Shown here one piece after another: positions 31,005 through 39,637 of a stretch of 64,000 nucleotides of DNA (positions are counted from its first letter, which is position 1; each line of letters begins with the position of its first letter). This DNA is from Cryobacterium sp. BB307. Its GTDB lineage: Bacteria > Actinomycetota > Actinomycetes > Actinomycetales > Microbacteriaceae. Below the pieces are notes generated by a model. That model saw nothing but the letters and a program-made list of their open reading frames with translations, did no database searches and was not told the DNA's origin. Location of the stretch: the NCBI RefSeq assembly GCF_012274275.1, contig NZ_JAANZA010000002.1, positions 372,001 through 436,000 on the forward strand. Direction: 5' to 3'. The position numbers and the translations under genes are program-made.

Positions 31005-33674
31005 CTAATGTGCCGCCGCGTCCCAGTTGGGGCCCAGTCCGACCTGCACGTCGAGTGGCACCCGAAGCTGCGCCGCGTTGGACATCCGGTCGGTGACGAT
31101 CGCGGTCATGGTGTCCAGCTCGTCCGGTGCGATCTCGAAGACCAGTTCGTCGTGCACCTGGAGGAGCATCCGGGAGCGCAAGTCCCGGTCCCGGATGTCG
31201 GCGGCGATGCCGAGCATCGCGATCTTCATGATGTCGGCCGCGGAGCCCTGGATCGGCGCGTTGAGCGCCGCCCGCTCGGCGTTCTCGCGCAGCACCCGGT
31301 TGTTGGAGTTGAGGTCCGCGAACGGCCGGCGGCGGCCGAAGATCGTCTCGGTGTAGCCGTCGATCTTGGCCTGGGCGACCACGTTGCGCAGGTAGGTGCG
31401 CACTGCGCCGAACCGGGCGAAGTACTCGCTCATCAGCTGCTTCGCCTCGGACGTCTCGATGCGCAGCTGGCGGGACAGGCCGAACGCGCTGAGCCCGTAG
31501 GCGAGACCGTAGGACATCGCCTTCACCTTGGTGCGCATGAGCGGCGTCACGTCCTCCGGCTGCACGCCGAACACGCGCGCACCGACGAACCGGTGCAGGT
31601 CCTCCCCCTCGTTGAACGCCTCGATCAGGCCGGCGTCTTCCGACAGGTGCGCCATGATGCGCATCTCGATCTGCGAGTAGTCGGCGGTCAGCAGGGTTTC
31701 GAAGCCGTCGCCGTACTGGAAGGTCGAGCGGATCTCCCGGCCGTCCTCGGTCTTGATCGGCACGTTCTGCAGGTTCGGGTCGGTCGAGGCGATGCGCCCG
31801 GTGCTGCTGCCCGCCTGCTCGTAGGTGGTGTGGATGCGTCCATCCGGCGCGATGCTCTTCTCCAGGCTCTCCACCATCTGGCGCAGCTTGGTGACATCCC
31901 GGTGCTGAAGCAGCAGGTCGAGGAACGGATGCGGCTCGTCGAGCTGGTCGCGCAGGTCGACGAGGGACGCGGCATCTGTGGAGTAGCCGGTCTTGGTGGC
32001 GCGGGTCTTGGGCATGCCCAGCTCATCGAATAGCAGCGTCTGCAACTGCTTCGGCGAGCCGAGGTTGACCTCACGGCCGACGCTCTCGAACGCTTTGGCT
32101 TCGATCTCGGCTGCGCGCGCGCCGAGGTTCGCGTTCATCTCGGACAGCGCCTGCGCGTCCACCTCGATGCCGGTGGTCTCCATGCCGGCGAGCACCGGCA
32201 CCAGCGGGATCTCGATCTCCTCAAGAACACGCAGCGAGCCGGGGTCGAGCCGGCCGCGCAGCTCGTCCGAGAGCCTCAGCAGGAACCAGGCGAGGGTCGC
32301 CGGGCTGGGCGCCTCGGTGTCAGGCACCAGCTGGTTGGGGTCCGGCTCGGCGATGGTCTCACCCAGGTAGTAGTAGACCTGACCGACGAGGGTGTCGTTC
32401 CTGCCGCCCGGCCGCAGCAGCCACGCGGCGAGGGTGGTGTCGAAGGCGATGCCGCCGAGGGTGATTCCGGATGCGGCGAGCCGCTTCAGCGTGCGTTTCG
32501 AGTCGTGCAGGATCTTCGGGGCGTCGCTCGCGAGCCAGTCCTCGAGGGCGGCGTAGTCGGGGCGGTGGGCGCCCCACGGCACGAACGCGGAGTCGGTGAG
32601 GGTTGCCAGACCGAATCCGGCCAGCTGGTCTCCTGCCCAGTCGGCGACGAGCCCGAGCGGAGCGCCGTCGGCGGTGGCGGTGCGCAGCCAGTTCGCGAGC
32701 TCCTCGTCGACCAGCCGGCGCACTGCGGGCACGGCGACCGCGGGCTTCGCCGCGACGGTCTCCTCGACCACTCCCCCGTTCTCGTCGGCGACGATCTTGA
32801 GCATCCGGTCGAGCAGGGTGCGGAACTGCAGCCGGTCGAAGATGTCCCGCACGGCTTGCGTGTCCATAGGGCGGCGTTCGAGGTCGGCTGGCCCGAGCGG
32901 CAGCTCGACGTCGTCGACCAGGCGGTTGAGCTTGCGGTTCCGGATCGCGCGGTCCTTCTGCTCGCGCAGCTTCTCGCCGACGACGCCCTTGATCTCGTCG
33001 GCGTGTTCGAGGATCTGCTCGAGGCTGCCGTACTGCTGCACCCACTTCACGGCGGTCTTCTCGCCGACCTTGTCGATGCCGCTCAGGTTGTCGCTGGTCT
33101 CGCCGACGAGCGCGGCGATGTCGGGATACTGCTCGGGTTCGATGCCGTACCGTTCGAGCACCGCATCCCGGTCGTAGCGCTTGAGCTCTGACACGCCGCG
33201 CGCGTTCGGGTAGAGCAGCGTCACGTTGCCGTTGACGAGCTGGATGGTGTCGCGGTCACCGGAGACGACCGAGACGTCGAAACCCTGCTCAGACCCCTGC
33301 CTGGCGAGGGTCGCGAGGATGTCGTCGGCCTCGAAGTCCTCCTTGCTGATGGTGGGGATGTTCATCGCCGCGAGGGCTTCTTCGAGCAGCGGGATCTGTC
33401 CGATGAACTCCGGCGGGGTCTCGCCGCGGGTGCCCTTGTACTCCTCGTACTCGCGCGTGCGGAAGGAGTAGCGGGAGATGTCGAAGGCGACAGCGAGATG
33501 GGTGGGCTTCTCTCGCTGCAGCAGGTTGATCAGCATCGCGATGAAGCCGTGGATGGCGTTCGTGTGCTGGCCTTCCCGGTTCACGAAACTGTCCACCGGG
33601 AGGGCGTAGAAGGCCCGGAATGCGAGGGAGTGGCCGTCGATGACCATGAGGGTAGGCTTTGCGGTGTCCGTCAC
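31005..33674 (-). CDS. polA: DNA polymerase I
   Basis: Okazaki fragment processing and repair polymerase. The 889-residue protein starts at the GTG at 33674. The N-terminal 5'-3' exonuclease domain (about 1-300) has VIDGHSLAFRAFYAL and VSGDRDTIQLV. The central 3'-5' exonuclease domain is degenerate: the DxE of motif I reads DWA, and the other metal-ligand Asp positions are not conserved. Polymerase motifs A (TADYSQIEMRIMAHLS), B (KVKAMSYGLAYGLSAFGLS) and C (LQVHDELVFEI) are intact. It lies near pdtaR, as in other actinobacteria. Confidence 0.97.
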   Translation of the reverse strand: MTDTAKPTLMVIDGHSLAFRAFYALPVDSFVNREGQHTNAIHGFIAMLINLLQREKPTHLAVAFDISRYSFRTREYEEYKGTRGETPPEFIGQIPLLEEALAAMNIPTISKEDFEADDILATLARQGSEQGFDVSVVSGDRDTIQLVNGNVTLLYPNARGVSELKRYDRDAVLERYGIEPEQYPDIAALVGETSDNLSGIDKVGEKTAVKWVQQYGSLEQILEHADEIKGVVGEKLREQKDRAIRNRKLNRLVDDVELPLGPADLERRPMDTQAVRDIFDRLQFRTLLDRMLKIVADENGGVVEETVAAKPAVAVPAVRRLVDEELANWLRTATADGAPLGLVADWAGDQLAGFGLATLTDSAFVPWGAHRPDYAALEDWLASDAPKILHDSKRTLKRLAASGITLGGIAFDTTLAAWLLRPGGRNDTLVGQVYYYLGETIAEPDPNQLVPDTEAPSPATLAWFLLRLSDELRGRLDPGSLRVLEEIEIPLVPVLAGMETTGIEVDAQALSEMNANLGARAAEIEAKAFESVGREVNLGSPKQLQTLLFDELGMPKTRATKTGYSTDAASLVDLRDQLDEPHPFLDLLLQHRDVTKLRQMVESLEKSIAPDGRIHTTYEQAGSSTGRIASTDPNLQNVPIKTEDGREIRSTFQYGDGFETLLTADYSQIEMRIMAHLSEDAGLIEAFNEGEDLHRFVGARVFGVQPEDVTPLMRTKVKAMSYGLAYGLSAFGLSRQLRIETSEAKQLMSEYFARFGAVRTYLRNVVAQAKIDGYTETIFGRRRPFADLNSNNRVLRENAERAALNAPIQGSAADIMKIAMLGIAADIRDRDLRSRMLLQVHDELVFEIAPDELDTMTAIVTDRMSNAAQLRVPLDVQVGLGPNWDAAAH

Positions 33675-33729
33675 GCAGCCAGCCTAATGGCCGCTGCCGA
33701 CACCCCCGATCCACCTCTGGAGGGCACAC

Positions 33730-34143
33730 ATGGTCGTCCCGATCGACGCGATGAGAGGCACCCTCGTCGAGAGACTCGGCATCGAGTTGCTCGAGGTTTC
33801 ACCCGAGCGCACCGTGGCCAGGATGCCCGTGGAGGGGAACACCCAGCCTTACGGCCTGCTGCACGGCGGCGCATCCGTCGCGCTCGGTGAAACGCTCGGC
33901 TCGCTGTCAGCGGCCGCGCACGCGGGCGAGGGACGCATCGCGGTCGGCATTGAGATCAACGCGAGTCACTCGCGCACCGCGACCTCCGGCTGGGTCACCG
34001 GGGTGTGCACCGCGATCAGCCTCGGCCGCACCCTCGCGGTGCACGAGATCGTGGTCTCGGATGATGGCGGGAACCGACTCTCGACCGTGCGGATGACCAA
34101 CCTGCTGCGTGACGCCCCACCCGGTGTGACGTCGGTGCCGTAG
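33730..34143 (+). CDS. hotdog-fold thioesterase (PaaI family)
   Basis: Small 137-residue acyl-CoA thioesterase-like protein with the PaaI hotdog signature: HGGASVALGETLGS, with His45-Gly46-Gly47 and catalytic Glu53, and INASHSRTATSGWVTG farther on. A good GGAGGGCAC ribosome site precedes the ATG at 33730. It is divergent from polA across 55 bases and convergent with pdtaR (3 bases between stops). The acyl substrate (for example a hydroxybenzoyl- or menaquinone-precursor thioester) cannot be assigned from sequence. Confidence 0.9.
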   Translation: MVVPIDAMRGTLVERLGIELLEVSPERTVARMPVEGNTQPYGLLHGGASVALGETLGSLSAAAHAGEGRIAVGIEINASHSRTATSGWVTGVCTAISLGRTLAVHEIVVSDDGGNRLSTVRMTNLLRDAPPGVTSVP

Positions 34144-34146
34144 CCG

Positions 34147-34761
34147 CTACTTCTTCTCTTTCGCGCCGCCGAGTTCCTCGATCAGCGCCTTCGCGACGTC
34201 GTGCATGGTCAGGCGGCGATCCATCGACGCCTTCTGGATCCAGCGGAACGCCTCCGGTTCGGTGAACCCGAGCTTCTCGTTGAGCAGGCCCTTGGCGCGG
34301 TCGACGAGCTTGCGGGTCTCGAACCGCTCGACCAGGTCGCTGACCTCGGCCTCGAGCGCGACGATCTGCGCGTAGCGGGCGAGGGCGATCTCGATCGCGG
34401 GCAGCAGGTCGTTCGGGGTGAACGGCTTCACCACGTAGGCGAGCGCGCCGGCCTCTGTGGCCCGCTCGACGAGCTCCTTCTGGCTGAACGCGGTGAGCAG
34501 CACGACCGGGGCGATGTGGTCCTTGCTGAGGCGCTCGGCCGCAGAGATGCCGTCCAGCTGCGGCATCTTGACGTCCATGATCACCAGGTCGGGGCGCAAC
34601 TCCGTCGCGAGCGCGACAGCCGTCTCGCCGTCTCCAGCTTCACCGACCACCTCAAAACCGTTGTCCCTGAGGGTTTCGACGATGTCCAGCCGGATGAGGG
34701 ACTCATCCTCGGCTACAACGACTCGGCGGGGTGCGGCTTGCGGGCTGTCCTGGTCGGTCAC
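34147..34761 (-). CDS. pdtaR: ANTAR-domain response regulator (PdtaR-like)
   Basis: Two-component response regulator whose output ANTAR domain binds RNA and acts by antitermination. The 204-residue protein has a receiver domain with acidic Glu18-Asp19, phosphoacceptor Asp63 (IMDVKMPQLDG) and Lys112 (VVKPF). The C-terminal ANTAR domain at about 130-195 includes LVDRAKGLLNEKLGFTEPEA. The start is the GTG at 34761. In mycobacteria the orthologue works with the kinase PdtaS, which is not in this window. Neighbours polA and pyk match other actinobacteria. Confidence 0.94.
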   Translation of the reverse strand: MTDQDSPQAAPRRVVVAEDESLIRLDIVETLRDNGFEVVGEAGDGETAVALATELRPDLVIMDVKMPQLDGISAAERLSKDHIAPVVLLTAFSQKELVERATEAGALAYVVKPFTPNDLLPAIEIALARYAQIVALEAEVSDLVERFETRKLVDRAKGLLNEKLGFTEPEAFRWIQKASMDRRLTMHDVAKALIEELGGAKEKK

Positions 34762-34794
34762 GTCGTTAAGCCTACGGTATTCTTTGAGCGGCTA

Positions 34795-34810
34795 CGGGGG
34801 CATGCCCCCG
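34795..34810. promoter_or_regulatory. 16-base perfect palindrome between pdtaR and tRNA-Leu
   Basis: CGGGGGCATGCCCCCG is fully self-complementary. It lies 34 bases upstream of the pdtaR start and 4 bases before the tRNA-Leu 5' end. It could be an operator or a processing signal in the tRNA leader. A TATTCT -10-like hexamer for the tRNA lies just upstream at about 34778. Confidence 0.4.
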
Positions 34811-34813
34811 CAG

Positions 34814-34896
34814 GCCGGTGTGGCGGAATGGTAGACGCGGAGCACTCAAAATGCTTTGTCCGAGAGGGCGTGTGGGTTCGAGTCCCACCACCGGCA
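34814..34896 (+). tRNA. tRNA-Leu (anticodon CAA)
   Basis: An 83-nucleotide class II tRNA. Acceptor GCCGGTG (34814-34820) pairs with CACCGGC (34889-34895), with discriminator A at 34896. The anticodon stem GAGCA/TGCTT encloses loop CTCAAAA, giving anticodon CAA at 34847-34849 (reads UUG). The long variable arm TGTCCGAGAGGGCG and the T arm GTGGG-TTCGAGT-CCCAC are present. The 3' CCA is not encoded. Confidence 0.95.
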
Positions 34897-34927
34897 CTGA
34901 ATGGACGCGGCGCGTTCCGCGCGGGTT

Positions 34928-34996
34928 GCGGACAGCCGCGGGTACTGCGGACCGCCGCGCGCTTGCGGACTGCCGCGCGGGCAGCGGACAACCGCG
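34928..34996. repeat. four-copy imperfect tandem repeat downstream of tRNA-Leu
   Basis: GCGGAC followed by N and a CCGCG block recurs with GCGGAC at 34928, 34947, 34965 and 34984, i.e. periods of 19, 18 and 19 bases. Each unit contains a GCGG/CCGC micro-inverted repeat, so the array can fold into a chain of small stems. It lies in the 180-base non-coding stretch between tRNA-Leu and pyk. Confidence 0.6.
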
Positions 34997-35013
34997 CCCG
35001 GTGTGCCGGGCGC
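34994..35013. terminator. hairpin, candidate terminator between tRNA-Leu and pyk
   Basis: GCGCCCGG-TGTG-CCGGGCGC forms a perfect 8-base GC stem with a 4-base loop, located 64 bases beyond the pyk stop and about 98 bases beyond tRNA-Leu. No U-run follows in either direction, so it may be a rho-assisted or bidirectional stop rather than a classical terminator. Confidence 0.4.
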
Positions 35014-35076
35014 TACCGTCCGGAACGGGCGCGCTAGCGGCGGATAGGCGCGGTTCGGTGAAAGGAAGCCGGCCGG

Positions 35077-36552
35077 CTAGGCGTTTTTATCGTTGTTGTT
35101 GTTGTAGTCGTTATCCGCCCACACCGGTGCGACCGCGTTGATCGCGTCGCCGATGCGGTGGATGCGCATGTCGTTGGTCGAGCCTGGCAAGCCAGGAGGC
35201 GAACCGGAGATCACGACCACCTTGTCGCCTGGCTCCGCCATGCCATTGGCGAGCAGCACCTCGTCGACCTGCTTGAACATCGCATCCGTGTGCGAAACCC
35301 GATCCACCAGGAATCCGCGGATGCCCCAAGTGAGCGCCATGCGGCGGCGCACGCCCGGCTCGGGGGTGAACGCGAGCATCGGGATCTGCGACCGCAGCCG
35401 GGACATCCGGCGGGCCGAGTCGCCCGACTCGGTGAACACGCACAGGAACTTGGCTTCGACGAAGTCGGCGACCTCGGAAGCCGCAAGCGTCACCGCCCCG
35501 CCCTGAGTGCGCGGTTTGGTGCCGAGCGGCGGAATGCGCTCCAGCCCGTGCTCCTCGGTGGAGGCGATGATGCGCGCCATGGTCTGCACGGTGATCACCG
35601 GGAACTGGCCGACGCTTGTCTCACCGCTCAGCATGACCGCGTCGGTGCCGTCGAGCACCGCATTGGCGCAGTCGGATGCCTCGGCGCGAGTCGGCCGCGG
35701 GTTGCTGATCATCGACTCGAGCACCTGGGTGGCGACGATGACCGGCTTGGCCATCCGGCGGCACAGTTCGACCGCGTGCTTCTGCACGATCGGAACCTGC
35801 TCGAGCGGCAGCTCGACGCCTAGGTCGCCGCGCGCGACCATGATGCCGTCGAACGCGTCGATGATCGCCTCGAGGTTCTCGACCGCCTGCGGCTTCTCGA
35901 TCTTGGCGATCACCGGGATCTTGCGCCCCTCTTCGGCCATGATCTCGTGCACGCGCTTGATGTCGTCGGCGCTGCGCACGAACGACAGCGCGATGTAGTC
36001 GGCGCCGAGCGAGAGCCCCCAGCGGAGGTCCTCCTCGTCCTTCTCCGACATGGCGGGCACGTTGACCGCCACCCCGGGGAGGTTGATGCCCTTGTTGTTT
36101 GAGATCGGACCCGGCACCTCGCACGTCGTGGTCACGACCGTGCCGTCGGTCTCCACGACGCGCAGCGTCACGCGCCCGTCGTCGATGAGCAGCGGGTCCC
36201 CCGGCTTGACGTCGTCCGGCAGCCCCTTGTACGTGGTCGACGCCATGTCGCCGTCACCCACGATGTCGTCGGTGGTGATCCGGAAGGTGTCGCCGATCCC
36301 CAGTTCGTACGGGCCGCCCTCGAACTTGCCGAGCCGGATCTTCGGGCCCTGCAGGTCGACGAGCACCGCGATGGCGCGACCGGATTCCTCTTCGGCCCGC
36401 CGTACGTTGGCGTAGACCTCTTCGTGCACCGCGTGGCTGCCGTGGCTGAGGTTCATCCTGGCAACGTCGACTCCGGCGTCGATGATCGACCGGATGTTCT
36501 CGTAACTGGAGGTCGCTGGCCCGAGGGTTGCGACGATTTTGGCGCGTCTCAT
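35077..36552 (-). CDS. pyk: pyruvate kinase
   Basis: Converts phosphoenolpyruvate and ADP to pyruvate and ATP. I choose the ATG at 36552 (MRRAKIVATLGPATSS), giving 491 residues; the open frame extends 59 codons upstream into lgt-overlapping sequence without family similarity. MARGDLGVELPLEQVP supplies the active-site region near residue 210, and VIVATQVLESM follows. The C terminus ends in an unusual low-complexity tail, DNDYNNNNDKNA, encoded by AAC-rich codons that are AT-rich compared with the gene. It lies 7 bases behind lgt. Confidence 0.96.
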   Translation of the reverse strand: MRRAKIVATLGPATSSYENIRSIIDAGVDVARMNLSHGSHAVHEEVYANVRRAEEESGRAIAVLVDLQGPKIRLGKFEGGPYELGIGDTFRITTDDIVGDGDMASTTYKGLPDDVKPGDPLLIDDGRVTLRVVETDGTVVTTTCEVPGPISNNKGINLPGVAVNVPAMSEKDEEDLRWGLSLGADYIALSFVRSADDIKRVHEIMAEEGRKIPVIAKIEKPQAVENLEAIIDAFDGIMVARGDLGVELPLEQVPIVQKHAVELCRRMAKPVIVATQVLESMISNPRPTRAEASDCANAVLDGTDAVMLSGETSVGQFPVITVQTMARIIASTEEHGLERIPPLGTKPRTQGGAVTLAASEVADFVEAKFLCVFTESGDSARRMSRLRSQIPMLAFTPEPGVRRRMALTWGIRGFLVDRVSHTDAMFKQVDEVLLANGMAEPGDKVVVISGSPPGLPGSTNDMRIHRIGDAINAVAPVWADNDYNNNNDKNA

Positions 36553-36559
36553 CTCACGT

Positions 36560-37594
36560 TCAGTCCTTGCGGGCGACTTCGGAGCTGTGAGCGAAGTCTG
36601 AGTCGGAATAGACGTCGTCGGTGTGCACGACCGCATTGGGCGCGAGGTGCTCCTTGCCGGGGACGTACGGGCTGGGCTCGAGGCCGGGGTGCCTGCGGCT
36701 CTGCACGATGATGACCACCAGGCCGACAACGATCGCCAGCCACGCCATCCACACGTTGGTGCGCACGCCGAGGAAGATCTCGCTCGGGTCGATCCGGATC
36801 ATCTCGAAGAAGCTGCGGCCGAGGCCGTACCAGATGAGGTAGAGGCCGATGAGCTTGCCCCACTGCAGGCGCCAGGTGCCCGGGATGGGGGCTGGGATCT
36901 CGAAGCCGGCGATGTGCAGCCTGCCGAAGCGCCACTTGCGCTCGAGGTAGAGCAGCACGACCACACCAGCGAGGTTCCACAGGATCTCGTACAGGAACGT
37001 CGGGTGGAACAGCGTGCCCGCGGGCAGCCCGGCCGGGAAGGCGGGATTGGTGGACTCGATCTCGAGCCCCCACGGCAGGTCGGTGGGCAGACCGTACAGT
37101 TCGTGGTTGAACCAGTTGCCGAGTCGACCGAAGGCTTGCGCGAGCAGCAGGCTCGGGGCGAGTGCGTCGGCGAACGCGGTGAAGCGCAGGCCGGTGATGC
37201 GGCAGCCGATCCACACGCCGACCGCGCCGAGCATCAGCGCGCCGAAGATCGCGAGGCCGCCCTCCCAGATATAGAGGGTCTTGGCGAGGTCCTTTCCGGG
37301 CCCGAAGTAGTCATCCGGATGCGTGATGACGTGGAAGATGCGCCCGCCGATGATGCCGAACACGACGGCCCACAGCGCGACGTCGATGACGAGTCCGGCT
37401 TCGGCGCCGCGCTGGTGCAGGCGGTAGCCGGTGAGGATCGCAGCGACGATGATCCCCGTGAGGATGCACAGCGCGTACATGTGGATGTCGAGGTTCCAGA
37501 CGAACCAGGTCAGCCCGATGGAGCGCAGCCAGTCCCCGACCTCGAGAACCTGCCAGGCGTAGTCGGGACTCGGGATGCTTAGCGGAGCGAACAC
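36560..37594 (-). CDS. lgt: prolipoprotein diacylglyceryl transferase
   Basis: Transfers diacylglycerol from phosphatidylglycerol to the lipobox cysteine of prelipoproteins at the inner face of the membrane. The start is the GTG at 37594 (344 residues; GAAAGG upstream at a somewhat long distance). Seven or so hydrophobic helices are visible, with the Lgt signature GRLGNWFNHELYG near residue 145 and GGRIFHVITH near 70. A cytoplasmic C-terminal tail of about 50 residues (RRHPGLEPSPYVPGKE onward) is typical of actinobacteria. It follows trpA by 49 bases. Confidence 0.95.
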   Translation of the reverse strand: MFAPLSIPSPDYAWQVLEVGDWLRSIGLTWFVWNLDIHMYALCILTGIIVAAILTGYRLHQRGAEAGLVIDVALWAVVFGIIGGRIFHVITHPDDYFGPGKDLAKTLYIWEGGLAIFGALMLGAVGVWIGCRITGLRFTAFADALAPSLLLAQAFGRLGNWFNHELYGLPTDLPWGLEIESTNPAFPAGLPAGTLFHPTFLYEILWNLAGVVVLLYLERKWRFGRLHIAGFEIPAPIPGTWRLQWGKLIGLYLIWYGLGRSFFEMIRIDPSEIFLGVRTNVWMAWLAIVVGLVVIIVQSRRHPGLEPSPYVPGKEHLAPNAVVHTDDVYSDSDFAHSSEVARKD

Positions 37595-37643
37595 GTATCC
37601 AGCGGACCTTTCACGTTTGCTTGAATCTTCAGCGAAGTTCAGC

Positions 37644-38432
37644 CTAGTGCTGAACGCTGGCCCCGGATGCGAGGTCACGGGCGGTGCTCGCGAGAGCGTC
37701 GAGGCCGCCGTCGCTGAGCGCACGCACGAGCGCCGAGCCGACGATCGCGCCGTCGGCATAGGAGAGCACCTCGGCGACCTGGTCGGCCGTTGAGATGCCG
37801 AGCCCGACACACGCGTTGGTGGCGCCGGCCTCCCTCAGTCGCGCGACGAGGGTGCGAGCGGCACTGTCGACCTCGGCCCGGGCTCCGGTGATGCCCATCG
37901 TCGAAACCGTGTAGACGAACCCGCGGCTGAGCTCTGTGATGGTCCTCAGCCGCTCGTCGCTCGAGCTCGGCGCGGCGAGGAACACCCGGTCGAGGCCGGT
38001 GGCCTCTGATGCTGCCAGCCAGTTGGACGCCTCATCCGGGATCAGGTCGGGCGTGATCAGCCCGGCTCCCTGCGCCTCGGCCAACTCGGCCGCGAACCGC
38101 TCGACGCCGTACTGCAGCACCGGGTTCCAGTAGGTCATCAGCAGCACTGGCGCGTCGACACGGCTGGTGATCTCGCGCACCGCGGTGAACGCGTCACGAA
38201 GCCGGAAGCCTGCGGCCAGTGCGGTCTGCGTCGCCTCCTGGATGACCGGTCCGTCCATGACCGGGTCGGAGTACGGCAGCCCGAGTTCGATGACGTCAAA
38301 CCCGTTCTCGGCGATCGTGACGGCCGCCTCGATGCTCGTGGCGAGGTCCGGGAAGCCGACCGGGAGGTAGCCGATGAGCGCGCCGGAGCCGGCGTCGCGG
38401 CGCGCGGCGATGGTTGTCTCGACCTTGCTCAT
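37644..38432 (-). CDS. trpA: tryptophan synthase alpha subunit
   Basis: Cleaves indole-3-glycerol phosphate to indole and glyceraldehyde-3-phosphate. It has about 262 residues with the ELGLPYSDPVMDGPVIQEA signature, including the catalytic Glu and Asp, near residue 50. I prefer the ATG at 38432, spaced 5 bases from a GGGAG site; the GTG at 38438 that overlaps the trpB stop is an alternative. Part of trpE-trpC-trpB-trpA. Confidence 0.96.
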   Translation of the reverse strand: MSKVETTIAARRDAGSGALIGYLPVGFPDLATSIEAAVTIAENGFDVIELGLPYSDPVMDGPVIQEATQTALAAGFRLRDAFTAVREITSRVDAPVLLMTYWNPVLQYGVERFAAELAEAQGAGLITPDLIPDEASNWLAASEATGLDRVFLAAPSSSDERLRTITELSRGFVYTVSTMGITGARAEVDSAARTLVARLREAGATNACVGLGISTADQVAEVLSYADGAIVGSALVRALSDGGLDALASTARDLASGASVQH

Positions 38433-38434
38433 GC

Positions 38435-39637
38435 TCACTCCCGCTCGTCCAGGAGCCGGAAGTACTCTGCGGCGGTCTCCATGTCCTTATCGCCGCGCCC
38501 GCTCAGGCTGACCAGAATGACGGCATCCGGGCCGAGCTGCTTGCCCAGCCTGATCGCGCCGGCGAGGGCGTGCGCCGACTCGATCGCCGGGATGATGCCC
38601 TCGGTGCGGGACAGCAGCCGTAGCGCGTCCATGGCCTCCGCGTCGGTGACCGGCAGGTAGCTGGCGCGGCCGATGGACGCGAGCCAGGAGTGCTCTGGGC
38701 CGACGCCCGGATAGTCGAGGCCGGCCGAGATCGAGTGCGACTCGACGGTCTGCCCGTCCTCGTCCTGCAACAGGAAGCTGCGCGCGCCGTGCAGCACCCC
38801 GGGGCGGCCCTTGGTGATGGTCGCGGCGTGCCGGGGCGTTTCGACGCCATCTCCTGCAGCCTCGAAGCCGTACAGGGCGACATCTGGGTCGTCGAGGAAC
38901 GCGTCGAAGATGCCGATCGCGTTGCTGCCGCCGCCGACGCACGCTGCGACGGCATCCGGCAGCGCGCCGGTCAGCTCGAGGACCTGCGCGCGTGCCTCAT
39001 CGCCGATGATCTTCTGGAAGTCACGCACCATGGCGGGGAACGGATGCGGCCCGGCCACCGTCCCGAAGATGTAGTTGGTGGTCGCGACGTTGGTGACCCA
39101 GTCGCGCATGGCCTCGTTGATGGCGTCCTTGAGGGTGCGGGAGCCGGTGGTCACCGGCACGACCTCTGCGCCGAGCAGGCGCATCCGGGCGACGTTGAGC
39201 GCTTGGCGCTCTGTGTCGACCTCGCCCATGTAGATGACGCAGTCCATGCCCAGCAGCGCGGCGGCGGTGGCGGTGGCGACACCGTGCTGGCCGGCGCCGG
39301 TCTCGGCGATCACGCGGGTCTTGCCGACGCGCTTGGTGAGCAGCGCCTGCCCGAGCACGTTGTTAATCTTGTGCGAGCCGGTGTGGTTGAGGTCCTCGCG
39401 CTTCAGGATGATGCGCGCGCCGCCGGCGTGCTCGGCGAACCGCGGCACCTCGGTGATGATCGACGGCCGACCGGTGTAGGTGCGGTTCAGGTGGTCGAGC
39501 TCTGCACTGAACGCCGGGTCGGCCTTCGCCTCCTCGTACGCCTCGGTCAGCTCATCGAGGGTCGCGATGAGCGACTCGGGGACGAACCGGCCGCCGAACT
39601 CGCCGAAGTAGGGTCCGGATGCTTCGCGCAGGCTCAT
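38435..39637 (-). CDS. trpB: tryptophan synthase beta subunit
   Basis: PLP enzyme condensing indole with serine to give tryptophan. The 400-residue protein has the Schiff-base lysine motif [15 protein letters not shown] near residue 90, the ETGAGQHG segment and the phosphate-binding GGGSNAIG. The ATG overlaps the trpC stop (ATGA). Confidence 0.97.
   Translation of the reverse strand: MSLREASGPYFGEFGGRFVPESLIATLDELTEAYEEAKADPAFSAELDHLNRTYTGRPSIITEVPRFAEHAGGARIILKREDLNHTGSHKINNVLGQALLTKRVGKTRVIAETGAGQHGVATATAAALLGMDCVIYMGEVDTERQALNVARMRLLGAEVVPVTTGSRTLKDAINEAMRDWVTNVATTNYIFGTVAGPHPFPAMVRDFQKIIGDEARAQVLELTGALPDAVAACVGGGSNAIGIFDAFLDDPDVALYGFEAAGDGVETPRHAATITKGRPGVLHGARSFLLQDEDGQTVESHSISAGLDYPGVGPEHSWLASIGRASYLPVTDAEAMDALRLLSRTEGIIPAIESAHALAGAIRLGKQLGPDAVILVSLSGRGDKDMETAAEYFRLLDERE

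Noticed and set aside
34897-35076. Integrated element at the tRNA-Leu 3' end
   Set aside because: No duplicated tRNA 3' segment or integrase is present; the flank is a short tandem repeat only.
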